Source: Maricaulis sp039978735
Lineage (GTDB): Bacteria; Pseudomonadota; Alphaproteobacteria; Caulobacterales; Maricaulaceae
Length of the DNA: 64,000 nucleotides
Reading direction: 5' to 3'
NCBI RefSeq assembly: GCF_039978735.1
Contig: NZ_JBDWAS010000015.1
Coordinates: 114,418-178,417, forward strand
This document shows, piece by piece, positions 7,872-16,000 of the stretch. The position numbers and the translations under genes were made by a program. The notes under the pieces were generated by a model, which was not told where the DNA came from, ran no database searches, and worked only from the letters and a program-made list of their open reading frames with translations. Each line of letters starts with the position of its first letter. The first letter of the stretch is position 1.

Positions 7872-8432
7872 CTACCAGAAGGACCATCTGCTCTTGCCCG
7901 GCTCGGGGAGGCGCATAAAGGTCATCGTATGAGCAATCAAAAAGAAGAGCAGCACCGTCGTCACTATAACGAGCACGGGAAAAAGCTGGATCAGACCCTC
8001 GAAGCGGTGCCACAGGCCCCAGTGAGTCATCAGCACCGCGAAAACGCCCAGCGCATTTCCGAGATGATTGGCGATCCCGGGCAGGTAAAGGCGGGATGGA
8101 GAGAACTGCCAGGCTGGCAGGATGCTCCGGGCAAAGTCGGGCGCTGCACCAATATACCCGAACTTGAACCACCACGGTGCAGCATCGCGATCCAGACCCA
8201 GGTATTGGCGGATCGGGGGGCGCAGAACTGATCTGGCAAATATCAAAGTCACAGCCGGAAGAAACAGTGTCCATATAAGGACGTGCGCAATGCGGGGCAG
8301 TGCGAGTTCCAGCGCACCAAGGGCGAGCAGTGACACAAGCCCGCCAGCGGCATGAACCACCACCTCAGACCAGAATGGCCGCACGGCCTCCGGTGAAATC
8401 CGCTCCGAAATCAAACGGGAGACGATATCCAT
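7872..8432 (-). CDS. unknown multi-spanning membrane protein, antisense inside the GTA cluster
   Basis: A 186-aa product starting MDIVSRLISERISPEAVRPF on the strand opposite to all GTA genes. At least three or four membrane segments are visible: AAGGLVSLLALGALELAL, VLIWTLFLPAVTLIFA, a segment near GNALGVFAVLMTHWGL, and FPVLVIVTTVLLFFLIA close to the C-terminus. I recognise no family. A GAGGGA site precedes its ATG. Its start codon overlaps the start of g6 within the tetranucleotide CATG (8430-8433), so the two genes diverge from overlapping ATGs. The coding strand is supported by the hydrophobic pattern; the plus-strand frame here gives only a charged, low-quality product. Confidence 0.7.
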   Translation of the reverse strand: MDIVSRLISERISPEAVRPFWSEVVVHAAGGLVSLLALGALELALPRIAHVLIWTLFLPAVTLIFARSVLRPPIRQYLGLDRDAAPWWFKFGYIGAAPDFARSILPAWQFSPSRLYLPGIANHLGNALGVFAVLMTHWGLWHRFEGLIQLFPVLVIVTTVLLFFLIAHTMTFMRLPEPGKSRWSFW

Positions 8433-9003
8433 GTCCCTCACACTCCACACTCCGCCCTCCGCGGAGCCTGTCACGCTGGCCGAAGCCAAGCTCCGGCTGC
8501 GCATCGGCAATGATGTGCATGACGATGCGATCAACCAATGGATAGCGGCGGCCCGCGAGCGCGTCGAGCGGGAAACGGGGCGGGCGCTTCTTGCCCAGAC
8601 CTGGGTCGAGCGGCGCGACCGCTGGGACGGGGATGGGCGGCTGGTGGCGTTCGGCACGCAGTTCCGATTGCCCAGACCGCCCCTGATCGCCCTGGAGGCG
8701 ATCACCACATATGACGCAGACGGCACGCCGTCGGATCATGATCCGGCGGCGTTTTTCGTGGACACGATGGCCGATCCGGGACGGATCGCGCTGAAGCCGG
8801 ACACGGTCTGGCCCGAGCCGGGCCGGGCGGCAGGCGGGATCGAGATCCGCTTCCGCGCCGGTTATGGCGATCAGCCTGCCGATGTGCCCGCGCCGCTGCG
8901 CGAGGCGATCCTGCAGCTGGTGAAAGCCATGTCCGAGGACAGCGAAGCCCTGCCGCCGGTCGCCGACAGCCTGATCGCGCCCTATCGGCGGGTGACGCTG
9001 TGA
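8431..9003 (+). CDS. GTA head-tail connector (g6)
   Basis: A 190-aa protein starting MSLTLHTPPSAEPVTLAEAKLRLRI, the standard opening of gp6/phiE125 gp8-type head-tail connectors that sit under the portal. It continues with QWIAAARERVERETGRALLAQTW and ends with LREAILQLVKAM and a LIAPYRRV tail, all typical. GGGAGA (8416-8421) is the likely ribosome site. Its stop overlaps the GTG start of the next gene. Confidence 0.93.
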   Translation: MSLTLHTPPSAEPVTLAEAKLRLRIGNDVHDDAINQWIAAARERVERETGRALLAQTWVERRDRWDGDGRLVAFGTQFRLPRPPLIALEAITTYDADGTPSDHDPAAFFVDTMADPGRIALKPDTVWPEPGRAAGGIEIRFRAGYGDQPADVPAPLREAILQLVKAMSEDSEALPPVADSLIAPYRRVTL

Positions 9004-9407
9004 GCGGGCCGGAAGCGGGCCTGCGCACCGTGATCGATGCGGCCCTCAAGGCCGATCCGGCGATCCGGGCCGTGCTGGGCGATCCGGTGCGGCTGACCGT
9101 TCGGCGCAGCCGGCGCACGCCCTATCCCAATGCCAGCTGGGGGCGGATCGAGACGGTGGAGACCGGCGCCGACGGTGTTGCCCTGCTGGAATGCCGGCTG
9201 AGCCTGGAGATCTGGTGCCGCGATGCCGATCCCGCCGGGCTTCTCGGCCCGCTTCGCACCGCGCTGGCCGGGCTCGATATCGACCTGCCGGAACCCTGGA
9301 CACTCCTCTCGCTGCTGCCCGCCTACAGCGATGTCTTCGCCACGCGCGACGCCGATATCCGCCGCGGCCTGATCCGCCTGAAAGCGGTGATGGGGCGGGT
9401 GGGATGA
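9000..9407 (+). CDS. GTA tail terminator-like DUF3168 protein (g8)
   Basis: A 135-aa DUF3168 protein starting with GTG (MSGPEAGLRTVIDAALKADPAI). The fold region LSLEIWCRDADPAG and the conserved DADIRRGLIRLKAVM end match this tail-completion family. In Rhodobacter-type GTAs a head-closure gene (g7) lies between g6 and g8; here g8 directly overlaps g6 (GTGA), so no g7 is present at its usual place. Confidence 0.9.
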   Translation: MSGPEAGLRTVIDAALKADPAIRAVLGDPVRLTVRRSRRTPYPNASWGRIETVETGADGVALLECRLSLEIWCRDADPAGLLGPLRTALAGLDIDLPEPWTLLSLLPAYSDVFATRDADIRRGLIRLKAVMGRVG

Positions 9408-9420
9408 CATGCTCTGAACC

Positions 9421-9511
9421 CGGTTTCCCCGGATAAGCGAAGCGCATTCCGGGGCCTGCCGGACGCCCCCTTTCAGCCTCAACGAGGCCCCGGAACAGGT
9501 CCGGGGAAAAC
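9421..9511. repeat. inverted-repeat element between g8 and g9
   Basis: GTTTCCCCGGA (9422-9432) pairs with TCCGGGGAAAAC (9500-9511), and an inner ATTCCGGGGCC pairs with GGCCCCGGAA, so the segment can fold into a long hairpin. It resembles the other repeats in architecture (palindromic, about 90-165 bp, confined to gene gaps) but has a different sequence. Only one copy is seen here. Confidence 0.7.
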
Positions 9512-9539
9512 AGAATTCTGACGTAGTGGAGATATGCTG

Positions 9540-9956
9540 ATGACCCTCCAATCCGGGCGCGATGTCCTGTTGCGGATCGGCGATGGCGGTGAGCCGCCGG
9601 CCTATGCCGCGGCTGCCGGGCTGCGCATGAAGACGATCTCGCTGAATGCGCGGACGGTGGATGTCACCCATGCCGACAGTGCCGATGGCTGGCGCGAATT
9701 GCTGGCCGGGGCGGGGGTGAAATCCTGTTCGGTCTCCGGCGCGGGCGTGTTTGTCGATGCGGCCGCGGATGCGCAGGTGCGCCAGACCTTTTTCGACCAG
9801 GCGGCGCGGGACTGGCAATTGGTGATCCCGGGCTTCGGCACGATCACCGGGCCGTTTCTCGTCGCGAGCCTGGATTATTCCGGCCGCCATGACGGCGAGG
9901 CGGCCTGGGCGATGACCCTGGCCTCGGCCGGGGCGCTGACCTTCGAGGCGCTCTAG
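9540..9956 (+). CDS. GTA major tail tube protein (g9)
   Basis: A 138-aa tail tube protein (TP901-1/phage_tail_2-like). It begins MTLQSGRDVLLRIGDG and contains the KTISLNARTVDVTHADSADGWREL and GSGVFVDAAAD-like strands of GTA g9 proteins. Two ATGs are available, 9534 and 9540; 9540 is chosen because GGAG at 9528-9531 is then about eight bases away rather than two. It directly abuts g10. Confidence 0.93.
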   Translation: MTLQSGRDVLLRIGDGGEPPAYAAAAGLRMKTISLNARTVDVTHADSADGWRELLAGAGVKSCSVSGAGVFVDAAADAQVRQTFFDQAARDWQLVIPGFGTITGPFLVASLDYSGRHDGEAAWAMTLASAGALTFEAL

Positions 9957-10223
9957 ATGGCGAATCCCGTGCGCGGCGAGGTGGAACTGGTGGCCGGCGG
10001 CGCGACGCATGTCCTGTGTCTCACCCTGGGCGCGCTCGCCGAGATCGAGGCGATCTGTGCCGATGGCGAACCGATGACGGCGACCCGTCTTCTCGCCGTG
10101 CTTGAGGCGCTGATGCGCGGCGGCGGTTCGACCCTGACGGCCAGCGAGATCCGCGCCCTGCCGCTGGACATGGAGACCGCCGCCGGCGCTGTCGCGGCCT
10201 GTTTCGAACGGGCGGGCGCGTGA
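9957..10223 (+). CDS. GTA g10 tail assembly chaperone-like protein
   Basis: An 88-aa protein starting MANPVRGEVELVAGG. Members of this GTA_TIM/g10 group open with a short beta hairpin followed by TLGALAEIEAICADGEP and an ALMRGGG segment, as seen here. It probably chaperones the tape measure during tail assembly. The ATG follows the g9 stop without a gap, and its own stop overlaps the next GTG. Confidence 0.88.
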   Translation: MANPVRGEVELVAGGATHVLCLTLGALAEIEAICADGEPMTATRLLAVLEALMRGGGSTLTASEIRALPLDMETAAGAVAACFERAGA

Positions 10224-10402
10224 CCGGCGCCATGGACTGGTCGGCCGCGCTGCGCCTGGCCGTGCGGCTGGGCCTGACGCCGCAGGCCTTCTGGCAATTG
10301 AGTCTGGCGGAATGGCGCGCCCTCACGGGCGGCAGCACTCCCGCGCTCGACCGCGCGGCGCTCGATGCCCTTCTTCAACGCTATCCGGACCCTTCATCAT
10401 GA
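10220..10402 (+). CDS. GTA g10.1 small tail chaperone (DUF2376-like)
   Basis: A 60-aa product, GTG start overlapping the g10 stop, with an internal ATG at 10232 as an alternative start (MDWSAALRLAVRLGL). The motif LGLTPQAFWQLSLAEWRAL is the hallmark of the small tail-assembly chaperones encoded between g10 and g11 in GTAs and HK97-like phages. Its end overlaps the tape-measure start by four bases. Confidence 0.9.
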   Translation: MTGAMDWSAALRLAVRLGLTPQAFWQLSLAEWRALTGGSTPALDRAALDALLQRYPDPSS

Positions 10403-10908
10403 CCGATTATTCCGACCGGGCCGGCGAGGCCCTGCAGACGCTGGCCGACGGTCCCGCCCGCCAGGCGGCCGATGCCATCTCCGCCGCTTTCGAACGCACC
10501 GGCGAGACCATCGAACAGGCGCTGGGCCGGGCGGCGCGCTCGGGCGAGACCAGTTTTTCCCGCATGACCGATGCCATCCTGCGCGATCTGGCGCGGCTGG
10601 CCGCCGAACAGTTGATCGAGAAACCGCTGGAGGGGGCCATCAATCGCGCCCTGTCCGGGCTCGACCTGTTCGGCGCCCGGGCCGGGGGCGGGCCGGTCAC
10701 ACCGGGCGGCGCCTATCTGGTCGGCGAGCGGGGACCGGAGCTGTTCACGCCCGCCAGTGCCGGCGAGATCGGCCCGGCCGGTGCGCCGAACGTGACCGTC
10801 AATCTCGTCCTGCCGCCGGGCAGCGATGCCCGCGCCGTCGAGGGCTCGCAGACCCGTATCGCGCGGGCATTGGCCCGGGCGGTCGCCCGGGGGAGCCGCT
10901 GGTCATGA
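10399..10908 (+). CDS. GTA tape measure protein (g11)
   Basis: A 169-aa tape-measure protein starting MTDYSDRAGEALQTLADG. The N-terminal two thirds are helical (FERTGETIEQALGRAARSGETSF, in pieces), followed by the conserved GGAYLVGERGPELFTPASAG segment shared by phage and GTA tape measures. The protein is short, as expected for the short GTA tail. It overlaps g10.1 and g12 by four bases each. Confidence 0.92.
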   Translation: MTDYSDRAGEALQTLADGPARQAADAISAAFERTGETIEQALGRAARSGETSFSRMTDAILRDLARLAAEQLIEKPLEGAINRALSGLDLFGARAGGGPVTPGGAYLVGERGPELFTPASAGEIGPAGAPNVTVNLVLPPGSDARAVEGSQTRIARALARAVARGSRWS

Positions 10909-11525
10909 GCGCGTTTCACGAGATCCGCTTTCCCTTCGCGATCGGGCTGGGCGCGTCGGGCGGTCCGGAACGGCGTACCGAGATCGTCACGCTGCTCTCC
11001 GGCCGCGAGGAGCGCAATTCGCCCTGGGCCAATTCCCGCCGCCGCTGGGATGCCGGGCCGGGTATCGCCTCGCTGGACGATATCCACACCCTCTTGGCCT
11101 TCTTCGAGGCGCGGCACGGGCGGCTGCACGGTTTCCGCTTCCGCGACCCGCTGGACAACCGCTCCTGTGCGCCCTCGGTCCAGCCATCCCCGGCCGACCA
11201 GGTTCTGGGAACGGGCGATGGCGGGACGGCCGCCTTCCAGCTGGTCAAACACTATGCCAGCGGTGCGCAGAGCTGGACCCGCACGATCGCGAAACCGGTC
11301 GAGGGATCGGTGCGCGCTGCCATCGACGGCGTGGAAACGCCCGTCACGACCGATCACACGACCGGCCTCATCACCTTCGATACCCCGCCCGCACCGGGCG
11401 CCGTGATCACCGCCGGCTTCGCCTTCGACTGCCCGGTCCGCTTCGACACCGACCGCCTCGACATCGCCCTCGACACAATCGGGGCCGGGGCGGTGCCGCA
11501 TGTGCCGCTGGTGGAGCTGATTTAG
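10905..11525 (+). CDS. GTA distal tail protein (g12), DUF2460
   Basis: A 206-aa DUF2460 protein starting MSAFHEIRFPFAIGLGASGG. Family motifs include PERRTEIVTLLSGREERN, SLDDIHTLLAFFEARHG, LHGFRFRDPLDN and the C-terminal VRFDTDRLDIALDTIGAG. It forms the hexameric ring joining tail tube to baseplate. Start overlaps the g11 stop (ATGA). Confidence 0.95.
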   Translation: MSAFHEIRFPFAIGLGASGGPERRTEIVTLLSGREERNSPWANSRRRWDAGPGIASLDDIHTLLAFFEARHGRLHGFRFRDPLDNRSCAPSVQPSPADQVLGTGDGGTAAFQLVKHYASGAQSWTRTIAKPVEGSVRAAIDGVETPVTTDHTTGLITFDTPPAPGAVITAGFAFDCPVRFDTDRLDIALDTIGAGAVPHVPLVELI

Positions 11526-11549
11526 GGCGTCATCGCCGACGGCTGTGTT

Positions 11550-11661
11550 TTCCCCCTCATCCGCCCTTCGGGCACCTTCTCCCCAAGGGAGAAGGGGTTT
11601 TCGCAACACGCTCCGCCGGAACTCCCTCTCCCTGGGGAGAGGGTCGGGGAGCGGGGGGAGG
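11550..11661 (+). repeat. family B GC-rich hairpin repeat, copy B2
   Basis: About 110 bp between g12 and g13. It contains CCCCCTCATCCGCCCTTCGG, GGCACCTTCTCCCC with GGGAGAAGGGG, then CTCCCTCTCCCTGGGGAGAGGG. The same blocks in the same order but inverted form copy B3 at 12841, and related blocks occur in B1. Confidence 0.88.
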
Positions 11662-11693
11662 CACCGCCGCGGACCATTCCGAAAGGACATCCC

Positions 11694-12359
11694 ATGCTCA
11701 CGCTTTCCCCTGCGCTCGAGGCCGCGCTGGCTTCGGGGGTGACGACGCTGTGCTGGTGCTGGCGGGTGACGCGCCGGGACGGGCAGGTGCTCGGCTTTAC
11801 CGATCACGACCGCGACCTGACCGTGGACGGGCTGGCTTTCATGTCCGGGTCCGGCTTTGGCGGGGCGGACCGCGAGTGCACGGCCGGATTTGCGCCGGGC
11901 CAGACCGGGCTTGCCGGCGCGCTGGATGCAGAAACGGTGACGCAGGCCGATCTGGAGGCAGGGCTCTGGTCCGGGGCGCAGGTGGAGATCCTGCGGGTGG
12001 ACTGGTCGGCGCCGGAGACTTTCGTGCGCACCGCTCAGGGCGAGCTGGGCGAGATCCGCTGCCGTGATGGCCGGTTCGAGGCGGACCTGCTGGGGCCGGC
12101 CCACCGGCTGGAGACGATGACGGGCCGGGTGTTCGCCCGCCGCTGCGATGCGGAACTGGGCGATGCGCGCTGCGGCGTCGATCCGGGGCATGGCGGTTTC
12201 GCGCTGGGCTGTGACAAGCGCTTTGCCACTTGCCGCGACCGGTTCGCCAATACGCTGAACTTCCGCGGTTTTCCCTACATGGTCGGCAATGACATGCTGC
12301 AGGCCTCGCCCGCCAGCGAGCCGGTCCGCGATGGCGGGTCGCGGGGGCTCGTCTCATGA
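11694..12359 (+). CDS. GTA hub protein (g13), DUF2163/BR0599, internally shortened
   Basis: A 221-aa baseplate hub. The N-terminal DUF2163 part (LSPALEAALASGVTTLCWCWRV, VLGFTDHDRDL) is intact. The C-terminal BR0599 part keeps four cysteines, C151, C160, C173 and C180 (RRCDAELGDARCGVD and LGCDKRFATCRDRFAN). In the Rhodobacter hub, cysteines bind an iron-sulfur cluster. Family members are usually near 290-300 aa and have a beta-rich insert between the second and third cysteines; here only 12 residues separate them, so roughly 70-80 residues are missing while the frame stays open. The usual ending FRGFPYMVGNDMLQ is present. It overlaps g14 by four bases. Confidence 0.92.
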   Translation: MLTLSPALEAALASGVTTLCWCWRVTRRDGQVLGFTDHDRDLTVDGLAFMSGSGFGGADRECTAGFAPGQTGLAGALDAETVTQADLEAGLWSGAQVEILRVDWSAPETFVRTAQGELGEIRCRDGRFEADLLGPAHRLETMTGRVFARRCDAELGDARCGVDPGHGGFALGCDKRFATCRDRFANTLNFRGFPYMVGNDMLQASPASEPVRDGGSRGLVS

Positions 12360-12826
12360 GCCGGGCGCAGGTGCTGAAAGAGGCGCGGACCTGGCTGGGC
12401 ACGCCCTATTGCCACCAGGCCAGCCTCCGCGGGGCGGGGTGCGATTGTCTGGGTCTGATCCGCGGTGTCTGGCGGGCGCTTTATGGCGCCGAGCCGGAAA
12501 GCGTGCCGGCCTATACACCGGACTGGGCCGAGGTGGCGGGCGAGGAGACGCTGCGCGATGCGGCCATGCGGCATCTCGTGGAGATCGACCGCGCCGCCGC
12601 GCGGCCCGGCGATGTCCTCCTCTTCCGGCCCGACCTGGCCGGTCCCGCCAAGCATTGCGCTATCCTCTCCGCCCGCGATCGCATCATCCATGCCTATTGG
12701 GGGCGGGCGGTTGCCGAGACCGCGCTGTCGCCCTGGTGGCAGCGGCGCTGCGTGGCGGCCTTCGCTTTTCCCGAATGTGAGGCTGAGGGGCCCGCACGGT
12801 CGCTGGCCGAGCGGGTGTTTGGCTGA
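12356..12826 (+). CDS. GTA cell-wall peptidase (g14), NlpC/P60 fold
   Basis: A 156-aa NlpC/P60-type cysteine peptidase. Catalytic Cys lies in GAGCDCLGLIRGVW, catalytic His in AKHCAILSARD, with a further His in RIIHAYWG. It probably cuts peptidoglycan to let DNA pass the recipient wall. Starts MSRAQVLKEARTWLGTPY, typical of the GTA/TIGR02219 group. Followed by repeat B3 and the large g15 gene. Confidence 0.94.
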   Translation: MSRAQVLKEARTWLGTPYCHQASLRGAGCDCLGLIRGVWRALYGAEPESVPAYTPDWAEVAGEETLRDAAMRHLVEIDRAAARPGDVLLFRPDLAGPAKHCAILSARDRIIHAYWGRAVAETALSPWWQRRCVAAFAFPECEAEGPARSLAERVFG

Positions 12827-12840
12827 GCTCTCACGGCCGG

Positions 12841-12965
12841 CACCGGGATTTCCCCCTCTCCCCGCCCCTCTCCCGCGGGAGAGGGAGTTCCATCCGTGTC
12901 CGGCATCGAAAACCCCTTCTCCCCGGGGGAGAAGGTGCCCGCAGGGCGGATGAGGGGGAAAACAC
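12841..12965 (-). repeat. family B GC-rich hairpin repeat, copy B3 (inverted)
   Basis: About 125 bp between g14 and g15. It is the reverse complement of the B2 arrangement: CTCTCCCGCGGGAGAGGG first, then CCCCTTCTCCCC with GGGGGAGAAGG, TGCCCGCAGGGCGGATGAGG last. Palindromic and non-coding. Confidence 0.88.
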
Positions 12966-13004
12966 CCTGCAGGCCCTGTTCCTCCATTCAAGGACACGAA
13001 ACCC

Positions 13005-16000
13005 ATGGCGCAACTTGTTGTGACGGCCGGGCAGGCCGCGCTGAACGGGGTGCAGGCGCTGGCACCGGCGCTGGCCTCGACGGCCGCGAATGCGGCGGTG
13101 AATGCGCTGCTGGCGCCGCATCGCGAAGGGCCGCGGCTGAGCGAGCTGCCGGTGCAGACCTCGACCGACGGTGCGCCGATGGCGCGGATCTGGGGGCGGG
13201 GGCGGATCGCCGGCCAGGTGATCTGGGCGTCGCGCTTCTCGGAGCATCAAAGCGAAAGCGGTGGCGGCAAGGGCGGGCCGTCGCGCACGGACTACAGCTA
13301 TTCCATCTCCTTTGCCGTCGGCCTGTGCGAGGGCGAGATTTCCGGCATCGGCCGGATCTGGGCCAATGGCGCCCTGCTGGACCGGTCGCGCTATCCGGTC
13401 CGCGTGCACACCGGGGCCGAGGACCAGGCGCCTGACGCGCTGATCCAGACCATTGAAGGCGTGGACGCGCCGGCTTTCCGCGGCACCGCCTATGCGGTGA
13501 TGGAGGACTGGCCGCTCGACGCGTTCGGCAATCGCATCCCCAATCTTTCCTTCGAGGTCTTTCGTCCGGTGCGCAATGCCGGGCTGGAGCGGCAGGTGCG
13601 CGGGGTAAACCTCATCCCCGGTTCGGGCGAGTTCGCCTATGCCGTCGAGCCGGTGATGCGCGAACTGGGCCCGGGCCATGAGGCCGCCGAGAATGCCCAT
13701 AATGGCCGCGGCCTGACCGATATCGTCGCTGCGCTGGACGATCTGGAGCGTGACCTGCCCGCCTGCCGGTCAGTGCAGCTCGTTGTCTCCTGGTTCGGCA
13801 CGAGTCTGGACTGCGGTGTCTGCGAGATCCGTCCGGGCGTGGAGACGCGCGACAAGGTCACGCGGCCGCTGGACTGGTCGGTGGCCGGGACCGGACGGGC
13901 CGGTGCGCACCTGATCTCGCAGGCCGATGGCCGTCCGGTCTATGGCGGCACGCCGGACGATGCCTCTGTCATTGCCGCGATCCGGCATCTCAAAGAGCGC
14001 GGCTATGCCGTCACCCTCTATCCCTTCATCCTGATGGACGTGCCGGGCTATCCTTGGCGCGGCCGCATATCCGGGCCCGATGGCAGCGCCTCGGCGGCCG
14101 ATGATGTGGCCGCCTTTTTCGGCACGGCTGCGGCGGGGGACTATTCGGTCTCGGGGGACAGCGTGAGCTATGCCGGGCCGGACGAGTGGCGCTTCCGGCG
14201 CTTCATCCTGCATTGCGCCGCCCTGGCAAAGGCCGCCGGCGGGGTGGACGGTTTCCTGATCGGGTCGGAAATGGTCGGGCTGACCACGCTGCGCGATGCG
14301 GCCGGAAATTATCCCGCCGTCGATGCGCTGTGCGATCTGGCGGGCGCCGCTCGGAGTGTGCTGGGTAGCGGTGTGCGCCTGTCCTATGCCGCCGACTGGA
14401 CCGAGTATCACGGTCACCAGCCCGGTGACGGCGCGAAGATATTTCATCTGGATCCGTTGTGGAGCGACCCGGCCATCGATGCCGTGGCGATCGACTGGTA
14501 TGTGCCGCTGAGCGACTGGACCGGAGGCGCGGAGGAGGCGGATGCCGCCATCGCGACCGGTCCCCACGATCCGGCCTATCTCGCCGCGGGCGTGGCCGGC
14601 GGGGAGGGATATGACTGGTATTATGCCTCGGACACGGATCGCGAAAACCAGATCCGCACGCCGATTGCCGATGGCGCCCATGGCGAGGACTGGGTCTGGC
14701 GCGTCAAGGATCTGCACGGCTGGTGGTCGAATGCGCATCATGACCGGCCGGGCGGGGTGCGCGACGCTGTACCGACCGGCTGGGTGCCGCGCTCCAAACC
14801 GCTCTGGTTGACGGAAGTGGGGTGCCCGGCCGTCGATCTCGGCGCGAACCGGCCCAATGTCTTTCTCGATCCCAAGAGCGATGAAAGTGCGTTGCCCTGG
14901 CATTCCACCGGCACGCGCGACGACCTGATGCAGCGGCGCTATCTGGAGGCGCTGCTGTCGCACTGGGAGGCGGGTGGGAACAATCCCGTCTCGCCGGTCT
15001 ATGGCGGACCGATGGTCGATCCGGACCTGATCCACATATGGACTTGGGATGCCCGGCCCTGGCCCGATTTCCCGACGCGCACCGATATCTGGTCGGACGG
15101 ACCCAACTGGGAGCGGGGGCACTGGCTCAATGGGCGCGCCGGCCAGGTGCCGGTGGCGGGTATCGTGACCGAGCTCGCCGAAGATACCGGCATGCGGGCG
15201 CCCGACGTGTCGGCGCTGGACGATCTGGTCTCCGGCTATACGGTCGACCGGCCGATGAGTATGCGGGCGGCGCTGGAACCGCTCGCCGGCCTCTTGGGCT
15301 TCGGTGTGTTCGAGCGCGCGGACGGGATGCATTTCGTCTCAGCCGGGCGCTCCGGTCCGGTCTTCGCGCTGGCCGAGCCCGTGGCGGGACCGGACGGCGA
15401 CCGGCACTGGACGTCGCTGCCGCCGGCCGAACTGCCGCGCGATGTGGCGTTGGGCTTTTTCGACGACACCGCCGCCTACCGGCCGGGCCGGGTCTCGGTG
15501 CGCGAGGCTTTCGGTACGGTGACGACCCTGGCAAAGCAGGTCTGCGTCGTCGCCGACCCGTCCCTGGCGCGCAGCTGGTGCAGCGCGGTGCTGGCCGATC
15601 TCGCCCATCAGGCACCGGTGACCGGCTTCAGCCTGCCGCCCTCGGCGCTGGCTGTTGAAGCGGGCGATACGGTGCAGATCGATACGCAGGCCTTGCAGGT
15701 GCTTTCGCTTGATGGTGGCGATGTCCGCCAGACCCGGGCCTGCGCGCCCTCCCTGCGCCGGGCCGCGGTCAGCGGCGCGGATAGCGGTGTCGATGCACCG
15801 GGACCGGCACTGCCCTCGCGGCCGCTGGTCACGGTGCTGGATATTCCCCTCGTCGCCGGGGCGGAGACGCGGGCCGGGCCCTTGCTGGCGGCCCATGCCG
15901 AACCCTGGCCCGGGCGGATCGTCTATCATGCCGGCGGTGCCGCCCGGGCGGAAAGCCGGCAGCCGGCGCGGATCGGTGTTCTCACCGACGATCTTCCGGC

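Noticed and set aside
13770..15332. 520-codon minus-strand frame inside g15
   Set aside because: Antisense to the conserved TIM-barrel region; no ribosome site and no recognisable protein.
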